This document shows, one piece after another, positions 58,990-64,000 of a DNA stretch of 64,000 nucleotides (the first letter of the stretch is position 1; each line of letters begins with the position of its first letter). This stretch comes from Zantedeschia hybrid cultivar. Lineage: Eukaryota > Streptophyta > Magnoliopsida > Alismatales > Araceae. The notes beneath the pieces were generated by a model. The model saw only the letters and a program-made list of their open reading frames with translations. It was not told the DNA's origin and did not search any database. The stretch lies in the NCBI GenBank assembly GCA_030544215.1, contig JARZZO010000013.1, forward strand, positions 673,001-737,000, read 5' to 3'. The translations under genes were made by a program, and so were the position numbers.

Positions 58990-59690
58990 TTTGCCAACTT
59001 GCTTGTATCCTATCAAATACGAGTTGGATCCAATTCGACTCAGTCTGACTCGCACAAGTTGTACAATTCAAGCTGATTCCATCTCATTCAGGCCATTTTT
59101 TTCCAGATCCTTTACTTTTATAAATGTTATAATTAGCCTTTTATTTCATGTGCTTCATCTCGTTAATGTCTCAAAGCCATATTTAAGAGAAATGTACCAT
59201 GTTAATCAATATAACTATGTACAAATGATGAAATATACTTACCAATTGAGGAAAATTCAATCTAAAAGTAAAACAACTCATTATGCTCAATCCAAAAGAC
59301 CAAAAAAACTCTCCAAAAGATAAAAAGAACACATTTAAGAGCCGTATCGTACTGGATCAACTGACTTGTAGTCTACTCGTATCTGGGCGAGTCCGATCCG
59401 CTGGGACGCATTGAGTTGGATCGATCGTGCCGACTCATACATACATAATGGGTTGTTTTAAATTGAGTTTTTTCCCCATTTGATAAGTTAATTTTTACCT
59501 TTTATATAAATTAATAGGATACATTTATCTACAATATGACTTAAACTCATTACTTTTGACAAAGTTATTGGCTTGACCCATGCAACTCATGCGAGTCATA
59601 CTGATTCGGCCTGAGTCGGATCGGTTCCGACTTGTATCTGGCCGAACTTGATCTAATCCGGATCTCCGAGTCAGTGAGCCTTGCTCATTA
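58990..59690. repeat. GAGTCGGA/TCCGACTC word tracts flanking AT-rich core
   Basis: At 59015-59090 and 59340-59440, and again at 59590-59680, words such as ACTCGTATCTGGGC, GAGTCGGATCGG, TTCCGACTTG and GATCCGC occur in both orientations. AT-rich non-coding DNA lies between them. It resembles the MITE B plan, but no duplication was found. Confidence 0.4.
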
Positions 59691-60416
59691 ATGCTCATAC
59701 CTCATAATCTCAATTTTGAAGTCAAGCAATCTCATGCAAAAGAATAATGGTTTTATAATCTAGTTCGTGAAAATAGGATCCCAAAATTAATCATCCTCAT
59801 CAAACTCATTTAATGAAAGAATCTTGCGTCCACTCTGGCAACGTCTAACTCAATCTAAGTGAGAGGTGGTTTATGTGGCCGCCTTTGAATGGACCTCACC
59901 ATCCGAACAAAGAATGATGAGTGTACAATAGTAGATGAAAGATGAAACTAAGAAAAAAAATATGCTTACACGAAATCTACAAGCTCCACCTTGGATCTTT
60001 CTGCCGATGTAGATGAAGATAGTTGACTGGGAGATGTAGTTGGCTTGGTAGTTGTTGGTGTACATATAGTGCTAGATCCTTGTTCCTGCTGTAAAAGCCT
60101 TTCAAACTATCCCCTTACTGAAGGACATGGGATGCTGTCTCTGCATATACTCACAAGATGCTTTATGAAGTGATGGATCCCGCTAACAAGATGCCCATAA
60201 TAAAGGCAATGGATCCGCCATTCTCCTGGGACTGTTTATCTGTGATACCATACTAGATGGTGTCACTTACATGGCATCTGCAAAAGAGTGAATGTAGTAG
60301 GATTAACATAATCATTTAAGAACTTGATGGTGAATGCAAGATAAGTTAGTGAACTAATATAACTCTATATTGTATAATAATAGTAAAGCATCAATACTCA
60401 TAATGCCTCCAATATG
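59691..60416. other. Non-coding DNA, 3' side of hAT-3
   Basis: AT-rich with no recognised domain. Minus-strand frames could be the far C-terminal tail or 3' UTR of hAT-3. Confidence 0.4.
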
Positions 60417-62170
60417 GATGCTGCATAAGCATATCATATGTGGTCATCGAACCATCTCCTAGTAGCTGAATCTGGTACGTAGAGAGCACATATACATGAT
60501 ATAGGCTCCAAGTCATGTAGGAGCTGTATCGCTTCTGGTAGTCTCTCGTATACTATTGGTATACATATGACTCTGGTGTGTACTCCACCGACTGCGATGA
60601 AGTAGCTGGAATGTATACACCATCATAACCATGACCGCCATATGCATATGCATCTGAATTAGGGTATCCATATGGGGTGCCTGTGGAATGCAGGAAGCCT
60701 GAGATGGAGCGATTATCACCATAATTGTAGGAAGATGTACTCATATCTTGTATACGGCAATCTATAGGAATTTGATGCACCAAAGGTGTAATGTCCAATG
60801 GATGAGCTTCTATAATTTTGTGTGTTTGTCCGTCTCTAACCTTCGAGCTCTACTTATACATTAGGGTGCCAAGTTCAGGATTATCATAACGCTTATCATT
60901 TGATGATGAATTAGTATATATCTTATCAATTTGCCCACGATATTGCCTCCTACAATATGGAACCTTGGCTAGAGTCTGAGGTAGTCTATCGACTCTCTTA
61001 AGGGCTCCATAGCCTTGATTTTGAGTAGTATGTGTGAAGTTTCACTCAGTAAAAATGATGTCAGCACCAGCACAGCCGCGATTGCTACCACCGTCGCCAC
61101 CGCCACGATGATGACAATGACCACCACCACCACAACTACCACAACCACCACTATCACTCTCAGCCCTATGTCGGTGCCACTTGATGAATCATCCTCACTC
61201 TCCAGCACTCTAGTATCAAAAGGTAAAAATGTTTGTGTCTTTGCATTAGAATCCAGTGTCTCTAAGTTTGCAACATCTAGTAGAACTTCTGGAACATGCT
61301 TCTTGCTCTTTTTAGATTCTCCTAACACCTTTGACATTGTAACTTTATGTTGGGCCATTCCATTTTTCTTTTTATGAGATGATGATTTCACTTTCTGAGT
61401 TAGACCAGTTGAGAGACATGTTGGAGTAAATGAACCAAAATGATGCGAAGACTGAGGTGTATGCTGTGTGACTGGGGGATGTCTACGCTGAGATGTGAGT
61501 TGAGATGCAGCTGGACGATGTGGAGGTTGAGGTTTAGTTGAAGGACGGGGAGGCTGAGATATAGTTGGAGGACGTGCAAGGTGAGATACAATTGGAGGGT
61601 GGTGCAAGCTGAGATGTAGTTGGAGGACCAACAATAGCCTTTCCTACTCTACATCATCATCAACTCTAGGAAATCTACTCCTGTCTCTAGATGCATACTA
61701 ACTCACAATGATGTCCTCCAAGTCAACTTCATCATCATCATGTTCTTGCTCTCGAGCTTGCGTAGACTATCCATCAATATCTTTATGACTATACCCCCCT
61801 TGACCTGCTATCACTGCTACTGCTACTGCTACTGCTATTGCCAAGAAGGTGTTAGGACAACAGAGCTCATGAGGATCTGCTTTCTCATCAAGCAGATCAG
61901 TGCAGATTAGTGAGATCATAATTCCCTTCCCCCTTCTTTGCATCCATATGAAAATGTCTAGTCTTCAACCTTGTATTATAGTAGACATAAACAAACTTGT
62001 TCAATCAAATGTGAGACAAGCGGTTCCTGATCTTCATATATATGATGAGTGTAAAGGTGGACCAATTCTACTCATATCTGCTAGTGAAGGATGTCTATGA
62101 TATGACCTTGATGGCTATATCTCTCAATCTTGGCACATATTTTCCATAATTCAATAACCAATCAGTTACG
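60417..62170 (-). pseudogene. hAT-3 transposase, C-terminal part (hATC plus long low-complexity tail)
   Basis: From 62165 on the - strand: DWLLNYGKYVPRLRDIAIKV then TS-x-TS-x-YE-x-NWSTFT and KIRNRLSHI-stop-LNKFVYVYYNTRL, the hAT dimerisation region, with two or three stops. An acidic piece (QEHDDDEVDLEDIIVS, about 61720) follows, then a Pro/Gln/His-rich stretch (61634-61400), a Lys-rich stretch (about 61390-61280), a (GTG)n tract (about 61110-61150) and a Tyr/Gly-rich tail (YGYPNSDAYAYGGHGYDGVY, about 60660). One frame runs with few stops from about 61010 to 60417. The N-terminal BED and DUF659 regions were not found upstream to 64000. Confidence 0.68.
61105..61152. repeat. (ACC/CCA)n trinucleotide tract in hAT-3
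   Basis: ACCACCACCACCACAACTACC-type repeats, read as Gly- or Val-runs on the - strand. This is a local expansion within the tail of the hAT-3 frame. Confidence 0.75.
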
Positions 62171-64000
62171 AAAGAAATAAAAGATGTTTATCAAGTCATG
62201 AAGAATGGAAAGAAAATTGAATTGTTCTACACCGACATATTTGTTATATTGGCATCGGATTTCTCATGACTAGCTATTGCTGTTAGCTCAATGAGCGTTC
62301 TTATTGTCTTTGAAAAATATTTAATCTACGTGATTAATGATATAATTAAAAACGTAGGCAATAATAGGTTGAATGACATGAAGCAAAAGTTAATGTTTGT
62401 TGACCCTGTACTTCATTAGTGGCCTTTGCTGCTTCACTGGCTTGTGTCTCCGACCAATTGGCCACCATAATAACGGCTGCATTCAAGTCATCCTTATATG
62501 TCAATTCGTGCACGTACTGAAATGCTGGAGCAGAAAGATCACATCATGTCACTCAATAAAAGGAGTCCAAGATAGGGCCCTAGAATGGGCAGCAGAAGTA
62601 ATGAATTATAGAAAATACATGCATCTAACAACATCAAAAGCCTACGTCTGTGGAGCTTGTTAGCTTGGCCCCATTCAAAGGATGCTTGGCAAACAAGTTC
62701 TTTTTGCTGGCATTCGAGTGCTTGATACTCTGCTTTCTAGCAAGCTAGAGTCCCAAATCTTCGGCTTGAGCTTTATAGTTTTAATTTGTCGAAAGTATAT
62801 TGGCATATCATGACTATTGCATCCATGCATCGTGGGGATCTACTGCCAAACCTGCCATGAAGTATTTGATGGCATCTATTAGCCGAGATTGATCTACTGC
62901 CCAGCCTGCCATGAAGTGTTTTGATGGCATCTATTGTGAAGCCCACAATAGAAACTCCACCTACGGTCGTCGATTTGGGGATCTGTATAAGTAAGAGTGA
63001 AGGAAGTAACCACTTACATCAAGTAACAATTAAAATACCTAGGATATTACTCAAACTGCATATATTCATGAACTTCAGTGTAAGATATATGATTGAGATA
63101 TACAACATGTCCTAAAAAGAGAGACAAGTTTTAACAAAAGTAAAAAATACACCAATGAAATTAACAAAGTCTCTTGCCAGCCAACATTTCTCTAACAACT
63201 TTAACTTCTGCCTTTACTCCCAACATCTTGTGACCCTGCCACCCATAAGAAACAAAACAAGAAAAAGGTGGTAGTGAGTTATAAGGCCTCATATAAGATC
63301 TTTCTTGATCCTAGTCATACTTTGCAAATTAGAAATCATGAAAGATATTAACAAGGAAATAAGCATACATGATTATTGTATTAAATAAATTGTGATTTGC
63401 ATGTGTAAGCAGACAATAAAAATATGTAAAATTGAACCAAGACAAATAATGATACTACAAAGACATTTAATATATAGTCTTATTTCTCAAAAATAATTAG
63501 GCAAATGATAATTTTAAAAGCGACATGGTCACCGACAACACTAGTCACAATCGTATGCCTTGGTAGAGTGAAATTCAACCAAGTACATGCTTGTCAGCTC
63601 TATAGGGTGCTAGCGCCACAATAGGTGAGGTAGGTTGGTAGGACTAATCAGTCTCGACGGCTCCCGAAATCATGAGGTCCAGAAATCGACCACGTATGCA
63701 CACAAACGAGTGTCTCTTGCTGTCCAAGTCAGGTGGGATTGGACCCGTATCTCCCGATTATAAAGGCTGTCCAAGGTCCTGACATACCTTTCGGTCTTAT
63801 TATGCCTAACTCCTTGACTCTCATCCTGACAAGGGTCTCGATTTTAAAAATAGGGAGCAACAGTTAGTGTGAGGTGTCGCTCTGCGTTAATACAAGTAAT
63901 AGTCTTACGGTCATGCGATTTTACGGCTGTATGGTTGTACAATCATACAATCATGACAGTTGTACAGTTATACATTTATACCATTATAGAACAATAATCA
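62171..64000. other. Non-coding DNA to the window end
   Basis: No gene recognised. A 54-bp tandem duplication lies at 62838-62940 (ATCTACTGCC...GATGGCATCTATT twice). Some of this may be the eroded 5' part of hAT-3. The last 120 bp contain short CAATCATACAATCATGACAG-like repeats. No DCP1 exon was seen. Confidence 0.5.

Overview
This is nuclear DNA of a seed plant, most likely an angiosperm. The evidence is an exon/intron-structured gene for the mRNA-decapping activator DCP1, plant-type transposable elements (Tat-lineage Ty3/gypsy, L1-type LINEs, BED/DUF659/hATC hAT elements, a Pack-MULE), tracts related to the plant telomere repeat TTTAGGG, and GC-rich monocot-like 5' coding sequence. I cannot name the species. 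The DCP1 protein sequence fits a monocot or an early-diverging angiosperm as well as anything.

Host gene: DCP1 starts at 2953 on the + strand. Exons 1-4 lie at 2953-3147, 3278-3318, 3915-3964 and 4594-4738. Exon 5 lies almost 40 kb further on, at 44152-44220, and joins exon 4 in frame. The C-terminal half of the protein was not found before 64000. Intron 4 (4739-44151) is therefore about 39.4 kb and is filled almost wholly by nested mobile elements; the next intron runs to beyond the window end or to an exon I missed. No second host gene was recognised.

Layout inside and after the intron: a probable tRNA-derived SINE (5.3 kb); a decayed hAT transposon read on the - strand (6.66-8.74 kb); unassigned repeat-rich DNA with serial short hairpins (8.7-11.3 kb); tandem duplications (12.4-13.0 kb); a Pack-MULE that has captured a piece of an ARM-repeat gene (14388-15964); a complete 14.6-kb Tat-lineage gypsy element on the - strand with intact 5-bp target duplication ATACC (15986-30626), itself invaded by a 5.05-kb hAT element (17432-22485, 8-bp duplication GTCTTGTT) and by two hAT-type MITEs; a LINE on the - strand (LINE-3, 31.0-42.5 kb) split by a LINE on the + strand (LINE-1, 34501-40148); then host intron sequence with a 267-bp tandem duplication and exon 5.

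After exon 5: another LINE-in-LINE nest (LINE-2 on -, 44.8-49.2 kb, within fragments of LINE-4 on +); a nest at 50.5-57.6 kb of elements with long terminal inverted repeats that begin in TA/GA microsatellites; a perfect inverted repeat with 51-bp arms (56611-56731); and the C-terminal part of a third hAT transposase on the - strand (60.4-62.2 kb).

Most unusual signal: six short hAT-like elements (A1-A4, B1, B2), each flanked by an 8-bp duplication. They share the terminus CATGGATnGCnG, but their interiors consist only of short self-complementary words: GGTACCGG-type in family A, CGATCGG-type in family B. Copies range from 111 to 678 bp, and one has a 240-bp telomere-like tract inside. A paralogous empty site for B2 is present in this same window. 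Related word-made tracts (GAACCGG, GAGTCGG, CGTATTATACG, CCTAGGCG) suggest that self-complementary word arrays at or near hAT ends are a general design here, with each family having its own word.
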